Source: Cristatella mucedo
Taxonomy: Eukaryota; Bryozoa; Phylactolaemata; Cristatellidae
Assembly: GCA_009760855.2 (NCBI GenBank)
Contig: WPIO01000044.1
Span: forward strand, 2,429,393-2,493,392
Reading direction: 5' to 3'
DNA length: 64,000 bases
Below, one piece after another: positions 1-13,900 of this stretch (position 1 is the stretch's first letter; each line of letters opens with the position of its first letter). The position numbers and the translations under genes were made by a program. A model generated the notes under the pieces. That model worked only from the letters and a program-made list of their open reading frames with translations. It did no database searches and was not told the origin of the DNA.

Positions 1-994
1 ATGAATGGATGAGTCGGTTATAATTCTATTATCGTACTACTAGACTTGTGGGGCAACTTTGGGCTACCTCGTCCATGCATAATTGGCATCCTGTGGTTGA
101 TGCTGCCCTACATGCTGGTTGGGCAGTTTCAGTGGAAACTTAACCATGACTACTTCCATCTGCTGCTGCTGCTCCCTTGCAGCTTGCCTGCTTCTGGAAA
201 GGCATGCCAGTCGAGCCTGAAATGACAATTAGATTTATTTATTGTTGTAGCTAGTCATCTGGAAATTTTTGTTGAGGCGTGGTTTATCTTGGGCAGGTCC
301 ATAGCTTAGACATCTTGAGCCTTTGAAAGCATGAAGCTGAGTTGACATCTCTGTGACATCCTGGCTGGCAAGTTGTACCTTCCTGAAATGTGATTTGATG
401 TGATGTGATCCAAGATCGTCAGAAGTGGTTTAATCACCTCTACGATTTATGCAAAAAGGAGTCAGTAACTGCTGCTCGGCAACCTTGAGCTGTCACGTGG
501 CCACCAAATTGGGGTCATCTGACTACAACTTTTAGGTGCAATTGATGTGTGTGAGACCCACCTGCTGCTTTAGCCTGTGTTGCTACTGGAGAAACCACCA
601 GAAAATGGAAGGCAGGTTTTTGCCATGAAACCGATTATTTTCCAATCCAGTGGCCGGTGCACCAGGCAGCACCTTTCAGCTAATACTCTACCCTACCCCA
701 CAGGTCAACCAACTGCTGCCAGCCAGTGCCATGTCGATATGCTGCAATGTGTTTACACCTGATAGATCGTGTTATCTTATCCTACTATTGATTTTCCTTT
801 CCATCGGTGATGTCACTCATTCCATCTGTAAAGATGCTACCACGTTGCTTGCTGCACCATCCTTCACTTAGCCACTTGGCTTGGCCGACCCATAAGATAT
901 TAGCCTGTAACAGACGTTTTTGCTATTTTGTTTGCTGATCAGGTTGCTACTTACTAGACACCTGCCATTTTTGCAAGCTTAACATTTTTTGCAG
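1..994. other. Upstream flank or first intron of the MMP gene
   Basis: No convincing gene is visible. The exon starting at 995 has a good 3' splice site just before it (T-rich tract, then GCAG), so this stretch is intron or promoter. A signal-peptide exon ending on a codon boundary must lie here or beyond the window. A short + strand frame at 650-871 has a hydrophobic run but no convincing donor, so I do not call it. Confidence 0.5.
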
Positions 995-1326
995 CGCTAC
1001 TTGGCCAAGTACAGCTATCTGCCAACATCAGACTTGGAAACAAATCAGCTGCGGTCTAGCGATGAGATTGAGCAAGCCATCAGGGATCTCCAGTTCATGG
1101 GTGGTCTCAACGAGACTGGTCATATTGATGAGAAGACGGTCGATCTGATAAAAACCGAACGTTGTGGTCTGGCAGACCACGTCAACCTACTTCGAGCACG
1201 CTCAGCTGCTGCAGTGCTGAGCCAGCAACACCCGGCCTCAGCTGCTGGGCGTACTGCAGTTCGTCGGAGGCTGCGCAGGTTTGCCCAGTCGGGCTCACGC
1301 TGGCCGAAGAACACCATCAGTTGGAC
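995..1326 (+). CDS. MMP exon A: prodomain, cysteine switch, furin site
   Basis: Encodes the end of the propeptide. It starts RYLAKYSYLP, the typical first helix of the PGBD-like prodomain. The latency motif reads ERCGLADHV: the Cys that ligates zinc is kept, but the classic PRCGVPD is altered to RCGLAD. A basic stretch, RRRLRR, follows and then FAQSGSRWPK, which looks like the start of the mature enzyme. The donor is GAC|GTGAGT and the exon ends after two bases of a codon. Confidence 0.93.
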
Positions 1327-4300
1327 GTGAGTCGAAGGAAGCTTCGCACCTACTTCAACCTCCCCAGCAGCAGCTGTTGCCTCGGTTGCTTCTTTGCTAG
1401 TCGATGCATATTGCTTTTCGTAGGTGCCACACTAAGCATCTATGTTCACATCAGTAGCAGCAGCCAATAGAGGCAGACCGTAAAAATGGTACACACATTG
1501 CTCACTAATTCACTTGTAGCTCTGATTATTTGAATAGTTCCTTTGTTATGTGGACTCGTCTGCATTGCTTTCCATTGGCTGAGGTGACTGCCAAAAAAAT
1601 CATTTCCTTTATAAACTGTGAACACTGGCGCTGAGCAACTGGAAAGGCTGCCGGTAAAGATGTTATCCTATCGAAGTACATGGTAGGCATTTCGAAATGG
1701 CTTCGTGCTGAATTGGCTTATGTGTATTTTCATCTGTAACTCCACAAAGCCACAAATACTAAGTAGGTGTTACAAAGGAGAGTTTTGTATAGCGCACTCA
1801 AAGCCTAAGCGGATTTCGGTACTCATTCGGTAGCCAACAGACTTAATCTCACACAACTGAGAAGCATATTTGAGTCAAGAGAGCAGTTGAGGTAGTGCGC
1901 AGCTCGGGACGGTTGGAAAGGATGTGTCACAGTCGGTAGTAGGAGAGTAGATGTCGTTTCGTAAGAATTGTGGGAGTGAGTTCCGCAGTCTAGTACAGCC
2001 AGTTAGCGGAGTCTTCTCTTTTGCAATCATCTGAACGGCAATCAGTCGACATAGCATAGACTCCAAAATCCAGACAGTGTGATGCTATGATGCGATGCTG
2101 TGATGTTTTTTAAGAGACAACTGGCTAAGAACCTGGTAGCTGTAGGTGGTGATTGGTGGCTAGCACAGCCTAAGTAGTGGTGAGAGGCACATACCTGCTC
2201 CCTTTATCGTACTTGGTCCATACTCTTCAGCTGATGGGCTTTTGGTGCACGCAAGAAAGGCTAGAGAGCATTGCTGGTATGCATTGTTCATGGTGCATCG
2301 ATGAACTTGCTGCCGGAAAGTTAAAAGATAACTTGGTATTCGTTCTCATGCCTGTTCTTTTCCTTTTCTGTCGACTCCATATTCTCTACCAAATAAAATC
2401 ATGTCCACTGCAGCTGGGATCTTGCAAATGTGTTACTAAAGCTGCTTGAAGCCGTTTGATCAGCTAGCCTTTGCTTTTTTTTTACTTTTGTTTAATCAAT
2501 CTAGAAGTGACATAAAGCCGAATAACATGCTCTGTCTAGTGTGTGTGTGGGTTTGTGTCTGTGCGCGCATGCGTGCGTGAGTGTGTGCACTGCAACGTTA
2601 TGAGCACTCATTACAGGATTGGTGTGACTGTGCAGCTTGCTGCTTGTACTTATCTTGACTATGATGTTGTCTACTGAATGGGTGGTCTAAACGTTGGCTG
2701 CATAGTTTCCACGTCTCCTACTTTTACAAGGGTAATAATCGTTACTCAAAGCTGCCTTCTTAGTGACTCAGTGGCAGGTTACCACCTTTTAATGTCCATC
2801 GCTTTGGCTATGTGCTTAGTCTTAGAGTCTAGGAAGTAGTGATAGTGACCCTGCTTTGCTATTGTAACTTGTAGAAGTGCTACCGATCGATATCTTTCCG
2901 ACAACCATTTAATTAAAAGAGTAAATGTTGTCTTATCGAGCAGCCCTATTTATATAGGGTTAGGAGAGCCTTGACCGCTATCATCACTGCTTGCAGAGAA
3001 AATTAGGGATTGCCTGTTGCAGGATTCGAACCAACGAACTAGATCTTAAAGTTTGAACACCTTACCCCTGGGTTAAGACCGTGCCTTGCGAAAGCAGTGT
3101 CTGTCTTAAGCCTAAAGTGTTTGGATGGTCGGTTTTTCTTAGCTCCTGTTTCGATTCATTTTCCTGTAGCAGGTTTATTTAGTCAGTTTGTCCTCTGTCA
3201 TGTGTCCTTCTAGAATATTGTCCCCCACCAGCTCCACCAACAGAGATTGTAGCCTGTGGTGCACTTGCCAGCTCCACCTGCTACACCGCTCGCAACGATC
3301 GATGTTACTGTGCTTGCCTTAACTACCTGTCAGGTGCGAGCATCGGGAGCTCACCATTGCATCACAGCCAGGCTTCGTCGACTGCTACTTACTGGCCAAT
3401 TTAAACTTCACGATGCTTACCCTCATCGCCACCAACTAAAAAATCTGGTTCCGATAGCTAGCACTGGTAGTGGCCCTATGTACATGGATGCTTGTTTAAC
3501 GCAAATTTCTTGTCTGCCGGTCATGTCTGCCATTCTGTTCAATAATAATAATAATAATAATAATGGACTTGATAAAGCGCCCTCAGAGAACTTAATCTCT
3601 TTCTAGGTGCTTTACATTTGCTGCAAAGTGAAATGCAATTGAATGGTAAGTAAAATCATGCTTGAAAAACAAACAAAATGAATAATATGGTTAGGGGTGA
3701 CAAGCACAGGGTAAGCATGCAAATGTGGTTAGTGGCAGCATGCACAGTGTCAGCATGCATAAGCACATGAAGGACGAATCACGGGGACCTACTAAATGCT
3801 GTCCTAAATAGGTGTTTTCAAGTTCTTTTTAAATGTGGTCAGGTCAGGGGATGTTCTGACGCAGGTCGGGAGGGAGTTCCAGGCTTTGGGAGAATACGAA
3901 CTAAATGCACGGTCTCCAAAGGATTTAAGGTTTGTACGAGGTGTTTCTAGACTGTTGGATTCCGAAAAGCGGGTGGTACGATGCTTGGCCTGATGGGGTA
4001 GTATATCTGACAGATAGGCTGGAGCCATAGAATGAAGGGACCTAAAAGTGAGCGACAAAACCTTGAAGTCAATCCGTTGCTTGACTGGTAGCCAGTGCAG
4101 GTCGGCGAGAAGTGGAGTAATGTGGCAACTGTGACGCTCACGACAGCAAGCCTAGCTGCAGAGTTTTGCACCAGCTGCAATCGCCTGATCGCACATGCTG
4201 GTAGGCCAGTAAGCAGTGATTTGCAGAAGTCGAGACGGGATGTCACGAATGCATGGACCAACTTGGACGTGGTATCCTTATCTAAACAAGCCCGAATTTT

Positions 4301-7300
4301 AGCAATGTTATGAAGCTGAAAATAGGCGGATTTGACTGTGGAGCTGATATGGACGTCTAACGAGAGGTCGCTTTGGAATATGACACCTAGATTTCAAGCT
4401 GATTCAACCGGAGATATGCTGGCAGAGCCAATTTTGAGAGTCAGCCTTTCCAATCTCTGAATCACACTGGGTTTGCCCATAACTAGTAAGTTAGTTTCAT
4501 CATCGTTTAGTTTTAGAAAATTTGCTACCATCCATTTGTGGATGTCATCAATGCACGCAGCAAGTGAGTTGAGAGAATTTGAGGTGCTCGAAGGCTGGGA
4601 GGGATCAAAGGCAATCAAGGCAATCAAGTAGGCGTGGTCTTGACAGCACTTGCGATTGGTCGTTTACTCCTGCCATTCATCGGTCTACTGGCCGTCTTGG
4701 CCAAGAAGTAGAGTGGTATCTATGACGCTGCCGTAGGCGGTAGAACAATAACGAATACAAGCCGTAATCGGGCAAGGAGAACTTCACATTGCCAACATGT
4801 TCTTTACTTCGCAAGTCGGCCGGTCTGGCAGGAGGAAGTGTGCCTGGTTCTGCCAGCAGGAAATGTGAATGTCAAGATCAAGCCTGGGATAGATAACTAA
4901 CTAGCAGTCAAAGGTTAAGAAGGCTGTTCTACACTCTGCTTCATCGGTCTTCTGTCTGTCTTTAACTGCTTTCCCTGTCTTGGTGGCACATGCTTCAAAG
5001 ACAAAAGCCAGACTGCAGCAGAACCGAGAAGAAACCCACCGTGTAAAGCCGGCTTTAGTTGGTTCGGTGGTGGGGTTAGGGATTCTCAAGCAACACTGTG
5101 GCTTGTGCATACATCTGTCGCTGCTTTGCATATTTAAACCTTTGTTTGTAATATATATTTACATAAATATTTATATATTTATATATAATATTGGTTTAAA
5201 ATATATGTATGTATATGTGTATGCAATATATAATTACACATTTACAGTAATATGCATTACACGTGTATGTATATATATATGCTCACACTTTATATCGCAG
5301 TGATTTTGTTGGTGTTTATGTGTTCCCGGGCTTGGAGGCACGGGATTCAGGTAATCTTTGGTTTAAACTTGCAGAGTCACGGAATACACAGGCCTTCTCA
5401 GCGAGGGTGAAACACGTCGGGTCTTAAAGTCTGCCTTTGAGGTTTGGGGGGCTGTTGCCCCTCTTGCCTTCCGGGAAGTTGCACCTGACCCAAGTACCAA
5501 CTCAGCACATGCTGACATTAGAATCAAATTTGCCGAGCGGAACCATGGGGACGGCTTTCCGTTTGATGGCAAAGGTAAGAGGTTCAGCAATGGAGTGCTT
5601 ACCTAGATTAAGCTTTCTTTCTTCATTAGCATTTTCTTTGCACAGATATCTTCACGAACCTGATTTATCTTCACAATAAGTTTTTCTGGGCCTTGTTCTA
5701 ATTGCTGCTACTGCATGTGGTATATTAAGCTGTCATTGTTGATACTGTCACCACTTTTTGGTCCTCGCTGTAATAAACTGGACAGTATCGTGTGTAGGCT
5801 GGATCCTGGGCATTTGTTAGCACAGCAGGCTAAGTCGATTCAATGAACTGATAAAGGATGCCGTTTTTGCTATACTGAATGGAAGTTGTCTTTTGTTCAT
5901 ATTCACCTTGCACTAAATTGAAATCTTTAAGTGATCAAACCTTCAGCTCATTTGAACTGAAAGTCTGGAACTCACTTCTGCAAATATCTTTCACCATTTA
6001 CGTAAGTCTCAGCTAAAGATCCATCCGTTTCGGTCAGCTTCCCACAAAAATGAGTATTCAAGACTGGAATGTGATGGCACAGTACACTAAACTTTTGTCA
6101 GGAGTATACCTATACTGAAAAACAAGCAGTCTAGATTTTATGCATACAATGGAAATGTTGGGATAAAGGACCTGTTCACTGAGAAGTTCACTAAGAAGGC
6201 TTATCCAAACGACCAGGGTATAGGTCAGTTATGACGGACCTAACAGTGCCCCACCGGCAGCCTGACCTGCTATTCTGAGTCCATCATAATAAGGACAAAG
6301 AGTATCTTTAGCACAATAATCCTCCTTCAACCCAGCCCCTTACTCTGATTGTCTCTGCTTCTGCCACCTACCAGCCAGATGACATCGGTTAGGTTCGGCG
6401 CTGGCATGTCTCTGGGCAAAGTTACAAGTACTTTCAGAGGCAGTGCAAGACAGTAAAGTCGACCCGAATTCACTGTGTAAACATCAGTACGTGCTATTTT
6501 CAATTATATTCACGGTTGGGCACCGGTGGCATAGAAGTGATGAGCAGTGTGGTGGCCTTGCATTTGTTCAGGAAGTGGTAGATAGGTGTTAAAAAAATAA
6601 AGAACGAAAGGCAGCTAGCTGAGATCGGACCATTGCTAGATATAGATTGAACTCCTTGGGACATAAAGGGCTCGAGCCCTCAGGATAATGAGCTACAGTT
6701 GCCGCAAGGTTGTTCTTTGGCACTTAAGGGTTAATTCACTTGTTAGCATGCATTTTCGGCTAAAACAAATAGATCTTGTGTTCGGTAATGTAACTCCTAT
6801 TCGTCTCTTCACCTTGGTAGGATTGGTGTTTAATCCTGCCATTACAACATTATTAAGTTTTTTCCAGTTTATATAAATTTCACATTCACAGTTGGAAGGG
6901 TAGTCAGTTTGTACGGCAGCAGTTGCACATACAAACTCAAGGCAGAAAGCCGTATGTCTTTATGTTGACATCTGGTTTTAAAAAAAATCCTGTCGCAGAG
7001 ACCGACCCTACAACCCCTTGCTGTCAGAACTAGTGCTATACCCATTGAGCTGTAAAGACTACCTGTACACTGCATTCGATACAGAGTTGAAAGCCTCGGT
7101 ATTGAATTTCCAGCCAAGTGCTCGCCCGACCAAGGTCTGGCTGAGGTCGTGGGCTCGAGTCCCTAGGCACATGTGAAGCGCCTCATAGAGATTAAGTTCT
7201 CTCGGGGCGCTATGCAAATAAAATATTTATTAAGTTGTAATCACTACATCTCATATTTTTGGTGACCAGAGACACTATCTGTGGCTCGACTTACTCCGGT

Positions 7301-7839
7301 CAGGGCAGGTGGGAGATAAATCCCACTCGAGCAGTCGGCTTCGGCATAGCTCTCGAGTTGCTGAATGAGCTACCATTACTTATAACCTTAAATGACGATT
7401 GTACAATCAATCAATTGTAAATAAGTAATTTTAAGATTTAGAATGAGTGAGGGCCACTTGTAATGGGACTAGAGAGACAGAGCAGAGACGAGCAGACAAG
7501 TTTCACCACGAGCAGCACCGATGCTATGGGCTGTTAAGCAGACTATTGGCTGGGCACCTGACCGAGTGGCCGGTGTGCTGCAGCTGGCTTTGTGAGAGCT
7601 CACTGGCCTGTCATCTGGCACTTGCCGGCCCCCTTCCGGCAGCAGACCCTCCCTGTCTGTAGCCCTGGTCATCACCTTTAGTTAGCCTATTTTTTGAGGG
7701 TCATCTTGGCCTACTAACTTGGTGGTTTGGTTCAAACAAATTTTCTGGTAACGTGCACAATTACAAGCACTAATCAATTATAAATAGACTTCTGGCAGTA
7801 TATATGTACATGTATGAGTATATCTATAGGTCTAAATAA

Positions 7840-7909
<70 letters not shown>

Positions 7910-10900
7910 AATATATTATATTAGCCGGCAGCATTGGATTTTAGTTTGGTCCAGCGGTTAAGGTGCTCGCCCGACCAAAGTCTGACTGAGGTCGTGGGCT
8001 CGAGCCCCGAGGCATATGGGAAGCGCCTGAATAGAGATTAAGTTATCTTGGGGCGCTATATAAATGAACTATATTTTATATATAGCTGAAACATGATGCT
8101 TGGTAATATTTATTAGCCTGGGATGTATGGCCAGAGCCTAGTAATAAGGAGTTTTCCCCACTCACTGCTAGCAGTGGATCAAACGAGGCTACTACCGTGG
8201 AGCAAGCAGGGTAAGGAAGCTGCAGGCAGGCCAAGGGGGTGAGAGGGGGCAGTGCCGGAAAAGTAACGAGGAAGGCTGGAGAGAGGGAGGGAGAGAGGAG
8301 TAGGCCTATTTGAGACCTGTGTACCTGTAATATTCGTTTAGGCTTTTCGTAACTTGAAAGGTCTGTTGATTTCATATCGTCTCCTTGAATTTCAAATGTT
8401 ATCAGATTTCTGAGCTCTTGGCGTCGCAGAAATCCTTATGCAGAGTGTAGTCGATTTTCCAGTCGAGGCTCTTGCAATGCAAGGGTCACTTCTGTTCACG
8501 GCTGACCGAGGCTATTTGGCTTGCATTGTTTTCACATGCCAATATCGGTGCTGAAGAGCCCAATGCTGCTGCCTCAGCTAACAGGCTTCATTCATGCTGC
8601 TTCCTGCCTGATCCTATCCCTCCCAATCAATCTGCTGCTCATATTTTTTTGTAGGTGGCACACTCGCCCATGCCTTTTACCCTGGACAGTCTGACATTGA
8701 TGGAGACACACATTTTGATAATGAAGAGAAATGGGTGGCCAGCTACACTCGTATGTGCAGGCGCTGGCTATATTGGCCTATTGTGATGCTTGGCCGAGCA
8801 AGTGGAATTGTTAGGGCTTTGATGCTTTCACATGTCGTTTATTTCTGCTCATGTAGCACACGGCAATGCGAAGTATAGCCCTACTGATAAGATGGGGTTT
8901 CTGTGTATGGCGTTTTGTATGCTGGATCTGTATGCACATGAGTTGTTCCATGCACACCTTGCTACCCCAGCTGTGAAGCACCGTCGTGCCTTTGTGGTTT
9001 TGTCATTGAATAATGCATTATATCCAGTGATGCAATCAATGTACCTGCCGACCTCAACATAACACAAACCTATGGTAATAATACCTTTGTTCTCAAAATG
9101 TCGAATTAGAAATCTAACATTTATGAAACCCGTTAGTTTTTTAATGAGCAATTCCTTCGCATAGCTGTGAGGATGTTAATTGCCTACATTCTGCTATGGG
9201 GACGATCGATGTTTCTGTTTGATGGTTGATGGCTAGATTTTGATCTGCCACCTGGTGCCATTTCTGCGCCATTCACCAGGCGTTCAGAAGCTTTCCGTGA
9301 GTGTTTTGAGCTCCTTGTGGATTTTGGTATTGTCCTGAAAATTGCCTCCAGAATTTTCTAGCTTACAAACAGAAGTTTTTTTATTAGTATCTATGTTGGT
9401 GTTTATTCGTATTAGTATTCATTCACGAACTACTCCAGAATTCGACTCGAGCACGTACGTGGCAATTAAAGCCATGTATTTAGTACCAATAGAGCTGTAG
9501 TCTTGACAGTTCAGAGGTTGACTGGATTCTTAGTAAGGTAACCCATATGTTATGTGATCAGCTCCCGCTCAAGACAAAATTATGTTTTGATACTCAGTCC
9601 CAGGGCAAACGGCTTTCTGTCACTGTATATTTTGAGAATCAATTGTGTACCTTCTTTACAGTCATTGCTTTTGGGAACTTCTGACAAAGATCGATTTTTA
9701 AAAGGCCTATGTATGCATACACACTGATGCTGGTCTGATCATGCTGTGGTACTGTAAGGTTGTAACGGGTGGCACTAACCTGAATGTATTGCTGTTGTAG
9801 AGGAAGGTACGCACCTGCCATTTGTTGCTGTTCATGAATTTGGCCATGCCTTAGGCCTTATGCATACAAGTGTAAAAGGCTCCATAATGTATCCATGGTA
9901 CAAGAAGCCTCGTGACACCGACATAATTATGCTTCAAACTGACGATATCGATGGCATAACGGCTATATACGGTATGTTAGCACATAGTAACCGGTTTGTG
10001 CTTGCACCTGGGTCATCATTAGATGCTGCATTAATATTATTTCGAAGAGCAACTCATGGGTACATTAAATGTGACGTTCAATCGTTAGTTGTGTAAATTG
10101 CTGGCTTGCACTATCACAGACGGTTAATGATTAGATCGGCATGGAGGACTAGTTTATGGATGCTGACCTTCCTCGAGTATATTCTATTGACTTCTGTAAC
10201 TCACTGCTTGCTGGTCTAACGATCTATGCAATCAGGCACTTACAGCTGGTGCAAAACTCCGTAGCTAGGCTTGTCTGTCGTGAGCACCGCAGTTGCCACA
10301 TCACACCACTTCTAGCGACCTGCACTGGTTACCAGTCAAGCAACGCATCGATTTCAAGGTTTTCTCGCTCACTTTTAGGTCCCTTCATTCTTTGGTCCCA
10401 GCCTACCTATCAGATCTACTTCCCCACCAGGCTAAGCATCGTGCCACCTGCTTTTTGAAATCGAACTGTTTACCTATATATCGTGCGAACCTCAAATCCT
10501 TTGGGAGACCTCGAGACCTCGTAACCCAAATCCTGGAACTCACTCCCGACCTGCATCACGACATCTCCTGACTTGACCACGTTTAAAAAGAAACTAAAAA
10601 TGCATCGATTTATCACAGAATTTAGTGGGTTCCTGTGATTCGACCCTTATGTGCTTATACGTGCTGACACTGCATGCTGCCACTAACCACACTTGCATGC
10701 TGACCCTGTGCATTTCACCCCTAAACATGTTATTGTTGTTTATTGAGCATGCTACCACTAACCATTCGATCGTGCTTGCTATGTAGCAAATGTAAAGCAC
10801 TTAGAAAGAGATTGAGTTCTTTGAGGGCACTTTATCAACTGTATTATTATTATTATTAATGCCAAACAAGAGCCTGGTCTGGCACATTCCCTCTAGCTAA

Positions 10901-13900
10901 AAGTAAAAGTCTGCTGATTCAGCAGTCTCGTTTACTGGTATATAGCAGCAGAAGATCCACAGAGGCTATCACTGGCTTGCATCAAGCATCATGGATTGCT
11001 TGGTGCAGGATGCGAACCAATGACCCTGGGTCTTGAAATACAAGCACATTACCCCAGGCCTAAGACCCGTGTCTAATTGGTCTGTTGGCCAGCTGAGAGA
11101 TGCTGATGCATGGAGAGTATCCCACTGTCATTTCGGGTGGGGGGGGGGCTAAATGCCTACTGTGGTGCTAGAGTAGAACAGTGTCAATTTTCTTATCTTG
11201 CTTAATAATAATAATAATAATTCACTTGATAAAGCGCCCTCAGAGAACTTAATCTCTCTCTAGGCGCTTTACATTTGCTGTAAAGTGAAATGCAATTGAA
11301 TGGTAAGTAAAATGATGCTTGAAAAACAAGCGAAATGAATAATATGGTTAGGGGTGACATGCATAGGGTCAGCATGCAAATGTGGTTAGTGGCCGCATGC
11401 ACAGTGTCAGCACGCATAAGCACATCAAGGACGAATCACAGGGACCCACTAAATGCTGTCCTAAATAGGTGTGTTTTCAAGTTCTTTTTAAACGTGGTCA
11501 GGTCAGGGGATGTTCTGACGCAGGTCGGGAGGGAGTTCCAGGCTTTGGGAGCATATGAACTAAATGCACGGTCTCCAAAGGCTTTTAAGGTTTGTATGAG
11601 GTATTTCTAGACTGTTGGATTCCGAAAAGTGGGTGGTACGATGCTTGGCCTGATGGGGTAGTATATCTGACATTGGCTAGTTCTCTCTTAATCGCTGACA
11701 AAGACAGGTGTTTCCATCTTTTGGAGCCTGGTGCTGCTACTGTATGGAACACACAGATCGAATGAAATCAACATGGGAAGACTACATTCTCATCGTGTTG
11801 CCATCTGCCAGAACTAGTGTTTCACCTGTTGTTAGTGATAGCTTACAATGAACTGATTGTCCCGGGGAGCTTGTAGCACAGACCTGCACTATGCAGACTT
11901 GTCCGGGGTACAGAAGCACTACTCTATGCACTGAACAGTGTGTCCTCAATGACGAGTGTACTCGGTGACCCATGTGTACCCTTCGACCCAGACTCTTGAT
12001 TTAATGTACGCTTCGATTTAGTAGCTTGATGTCCACAAGCTATCCGTAAAGCTAACAGCATACTTTCCTAACCAACTGCTGCTCAATGCAGGCAACCTGT
12101 CAACAGCAGGATTGTTGATGGTTACGCATTTAACACAAGATGCTATTGCCTTGACCTGGCGTTCTATTGTGCCATAGGTAGTCGTACAGGTATCCGTCCA
12201 ACTGCTCCGCTACCGACACGGCCGTCTCCTCCACCTCCACCGACAAGGCCTGTTACATCGCCACGTTTACCAATACCAGGTAGATTGTGCATCTGTGGCT
12301 GCAGCCACTGCTCTTTATTCATGTGGTATCTGTGATGTCTTTAATAGATTTAAGTGCATTGCTAGCATTTTTTCCGAGGACACGGTCTTTGAACTTTCCT
12401 ATCCAGCCTTGATGGCCGCTGTTCTGTGATGCTACCACTGCTTATTGTTGCTAACTAATTCAGAGGCTGTGAGGCTCGGTACTTAAAGTGCTGTTTGTTG
12501 CCTCCTTAGCAGATGCTGCTTATGGTTGAAGCTGCTGTTGCTATCCCGTGGTCATGGCTATTCTAACTCTTTGTAGGTTGTAACAAGAGTTGTAACAAGG
12601 TTGTAATAAACTAACTGAATTTACTACAGCAGAACTCATGTCCCCCTACGTGTGTAGTGAAGGTATAAAAACAAAGGTAAAGGTCGGCAGATTCAACCCC
12701 TGGCAGCATTAATGTAAACGAAAGGTCAGCATACTCAGCAGCCTCGTGTAATGTATATAGCAGCAGAAGAGCCTTTGTGGCTAGCACCCTGGTTCTAATA
12801 GGCAATACAGAATTGTCTACTGCTGGACTCAAGCCCACGATCTAGATCATGAAATGCAAGCATCTAACCCCCTAGGCCAAGACCAAAGACCTGCTGAAGC
12901 CAAAAGCAGAGTGTAGGGGTGGGGTGTTCGTGTATGTACACAAATATTTCTGATACTCATTTGAATGTCGAGTTTCACTGTCAAGTACAACCTGTAGCCT
13001 GTTCTAGCTTTGCCCTTTTCACAGTTTGTGCCGTGATGGCACACTAGGTAAGGCGGTTGCTTTTCATGATCTTGGTCCCGAGGTCGTGGGTTTGAATCCT
13101 TGTTGGGCGATCCTGTATTACCACTGCAAGCGGTGGTGATAGCTGTAAAGGCTCTTCTGTCGCTATGCAAAAGAGATTGTTGAATCAGCTAGTATTTTTT
13201 AGTAGCTGCCAGGCCTTAGTTTTTACTTTATGTAGTTGTGTTTGATATAGATGCCACGAAATCAAAAGTGACTTAGAAAATAGTATGAGTGTACTGCTAG
13301 CAAACAGAATATCCTTCATCTGTGTAGCTGAAGTGTCATGCTGGATCGTCCTGGGTTAAGCTGGACGTTGTACGAACGGAATATTAATAATAATAGTAAT
13401 AATGCACTCGATAAAGCGCCCTCAGAGAACTTAATCTCTCTCTCTAGGCGCTTTACATTTGCTGTAAAGTGAAATGCAATTGAATGGTAAGTAAAATCAT
13501 GCTTGAAAAACAAACGAAATGAATAACATGGTTAGGGGTGACATGCACAGGGTCAGCATGCAAATGTGGTTAGTGGCGGCATGCACAGTGTCAGCACGCA
13601 TAAGCACATCAAGGACGAATCACAGCGACCCACTAAATGCTGTCTTAAATAGGTGTGTTTTTAAGTTCCTTTTAAATGTGGTCAGGTCAGGGGATGTTCT
13701 GACGAAGGTCGGGAGGAAGTCCCAGGCTTGGGGAGCATATGAACTAAATGCACGGTCTCTAAAGGATTTAAGGTTTGTACGAGGTGTTTCTAGACTGTTG
13801 GATTCCGAAAAGTGGGTGGTACGATGCTTGGCCTGATGGGGTAGTATATCTGACAGATAGGCTGGGGCCATAGAATGAAGGGACCTAAAAGTGAGCGACA

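Larger units (their letters stand above)
1327..5374 (+). other. MMP intron 1 (4.05 kb) with repeat insertions
   Basis: Contains a LINE family B fragment (1735-2066, minus), a tRNA-type SINE (2940-3085, minus), an AAT microsatellite (3541-3564) and a LINE family A 3' part (3565-4640, minus). A GT-rich stretch lies at 2540-2590 and an AT/GTAT-rich stretch at 5145-5290. Nothing else recognisable was seen. Confidence 0.7.
5575..8654 (+). other. MMP intron 2
   Basis: Holds two SINE family 2 copies (7115-7235 and 7940-8075) with a CT/TA microsatellite between them. The remaining sequence, 5575-7110 and 8080-8654, shows no gene or recognisable repeat. Confidence 0.7.
9972..12177 (+). other. MMP intron 4 with LINE and SINE insertions
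   Basis: Contains a LINE A copy on + (10150-10860), a SINE 1 copy on minus (10915-11080) and a LINE A copy on minus (11203-11670). The opposed LINE copies are about 350 bases apart. Outside these (11680-12177) nothing is recognised. Confidence 0.7.

Noticed and set aside
650-871. Signal-peptide exon of the MMP gene
   Set aside because: A hydrophobic run is present but there is no donor in the right phase and no clear signal cleavage region.
13030-13198. A functional tRNA gene at the B-box-like sequences of the SINE family 1 copies
   Set aside because: The A-box and B-box-like parts are followed by SINE body and tail, and no cloverleaf with a plausible anticodon stem could be drawn. They are SINEs.
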